NCBI GenBank assembly: GCA_964384205.1
Contig: CAYLKS010000112.1
Coordinates: 1-5,909 of the forward strand
Source: CAYLKS01 sp964384205 [NCBI: uncultured bacterium]
GTDB lineage: Bacteria > JAGOEH01
Length of the DNA: 5,909 nucleotides
Reading direction: 5' to 3'
Shown here: piece after piece, positions 5,322 through 5,909 of the stretch
Layout: every line of letters starts with the position of its first letter
Position numbering within the stretch: position 1 is the first letter of the stretch
The notes under the pieces: model-generated
The model's database searches: none
What the model saw: only the letters and a program-made list of their open reading frames with translations
What the model was told of the DNA's origin: nothing
Made by a program: the position numbers and the translations under genes

Positions 5322-5861
5322 CCCTTTTGAACCTTTATCCAAAAATATTAGATATTTAAAAAGGCTTAGATATTTTTACTACAAGTCTTGAACCATTGAT
5401 TTTCTAATAAATTATCAATTTATTGGGCCGAATTTTAATTTCGTAAAATCTCTAAAAATTGTGGTTTCTAAAGTAAATAATTAGGTTTAAGTTAAATACT
5501 TTCAATTTGAAATTATTAGTAACCCTTTGCTTTAATAATCTAAGTTTGATATTAACCAGTCATTTTTAATAAGTCGAAATTTGATTTATAATTAATAGGC
5601 AAGTACACTTTCAATTATAATAAAAGGCTATGTTTGTCTATTCATTTTATACCTTTAAAAAATTGGATTTAAATATCCTTGAATATTTTGGTATTCTAAT
5701 TAATCATAAATTCTGGTACAAAAAACCGTAATTTTAATGAACAAAACCTTATGTTTATACAATTAATCAACACTGTAATCTCGAGTCTTGATTTATCTTG
5801 ACAAAAATCTTTTTATTTAAACTCTGATATTATCTTTAACAACTTCAGGTAACTAAAAATA
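5287..5861. other. Long AT-rich intergenic region without a convincing gene
   Basis: About 575 bp between the TPR gene and the gene entering at the right edge. Stop codons are frequent in all frames. The longest candidate noticed is a 33-codon plus-strand ORF (5630-5731) without an acceptable ribosome binding site. Minor structure includes the direct repeat TTAGATATTT at 5348-5357 and 5366-5375 (18-bp period), the palindrome TTTCAATTTGAAA at 5500-5512, and an imperfect hairpin at 5708-5734. A perfect -35 hexamer TTGACA lies at 5798-5803, but no -10 box stands 15-19 nt after it; the nearest, TATTAT at 5828-5833, is 24 nt away. No tRNA, SRP RNA, tmRNA or riboswitch core was recognised. Confidence 0.6.
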
Positions 5862-5909
5862 ATGTATACTTTGCCAATACTAATAATAGCAATTATAGCT
5901 GCTATCTAT
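5862..5909 (+). CDS. 5' end of a probable membrane or exported protein (partial, runs off right edge)
   Basis: Only 16 codons are visible: MYTLPILIIAIIAAIY. The stretch is almost wholly hydrophobic after Thr3, as expected of an N-terminal transmembrane helix or membrane anchor. There is no positive charge in the first residues, which is unusual for a Sec signal peptide. A weak AGG (5847-5849) lies 12 nt upstream, longer than ideal. The other plus-strand frames and all three minus-strand frames are closed nearby, so this is the only reading frame likely to continue rightward. The call rests on the hydrophobic start alone and could be wrong. Confidence 0.4.
   Translation, partial: MYTLPILIIAIIAAIY

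Noticed and set aside
5348-5375. TTAGATATTT repeated with an 18-bp period as a possible array or operator
   Set aside because: Only two copies, low complexity, no flanking gene start; not a CRISPR or iteron array.
5630-5731. 33-codon plus-strand ORF in the long intergenic region
   Set aside because: The only AAAAGG is 2 nt from the ATG, too close to serve, and the translation is AT-driven (Phe, Tyr, Lys, Asn, Ile).
5708-5734. Imperfect hairpin AAATT..GGT/ACC..AATTT
   Set aside because: It has a mismatch and a G-U pair, is mostly A-T, and is not followed by a T-run. It is within what AT-rich DNA gives by chance.
5798-5833. TTGACA followed by TATTAT as a promoter for the right-edge gene
   Set aside because: The spacing is 24 nt, far beyond the 15-19 nt of sigma70-type promoters; noted only as an isolated hexamer.

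Overview
The window is an AT-rich bacterial chromosomal segment (no exact composition was computed) with two divergent gene groups that meet at a shared control region near 3637-3823. There are no rRNA or tRNA genes, insertion sequences, CRISPR arrays or phage genes. The organism cannot be fixed from the sequence. The standard genetic code fits (TGA is a stop), Shine-Dalgarno sites are mostly weak, and the set of RsmE, sugar-enzyme relatives and TPR proteins gives a low-confidence impression of an AT-rich spirochaete or similar environmental bacterium.

Leftward (minus-strand) group, in transcription order: rsmE (16S rRNA m3U1498 methyltransferase); a WecG/TagA/CpsF-fold glycosyltransferase relative starting 3 nt after the rsmE stop; a GlgD/GlgC-like nucleotidyltransferase with a C-terminal left-handed beta-helix; a 308-bp gap with a terminator-like hairpin; then the first 220 residues of a DegT/DnrJ/EryC1-fold aminotransferase homologue that runs off the left edge. 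The three sugar-enzyme relatives each keep the fold-level landmarks of their family but lack hallmark catalytic residues when aligned by eye. The DegT-like protein has Ser at the PLP-lysine position, the WecG-like protein has Ser in place of the catalytic Asp of the PDG motif, and the GlgD-like protein lacks the GGxGxR nucleotide loop. A run of apparent pseudoenzymes behind a housekeeping methyltransferase is the most unusual thing here.

Rightward (plus-strand) group: a 104-residue TPR-like protein and, 20 nt later, a 375-residue protein made almost wholly of about ten TPRs. Most of these fall into a two-TPR super-repeat with alternating YY and W helix signatures. Both look cytoplasmic and non-enzymatic, so they are probably protein-binding scaffolds.

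The divergent intergenic region has a textbook extended -10 element for rsmE, a 9-bp dyad just upstream of it, and weaker candidate promoters for the TPR pair. The right end (5287-5861) is about 575 bp of very AT-rich sequence with no convincing gene. It is followed by the first 16 codons of a protein starting with a hydrophobic, membrane-type segment.
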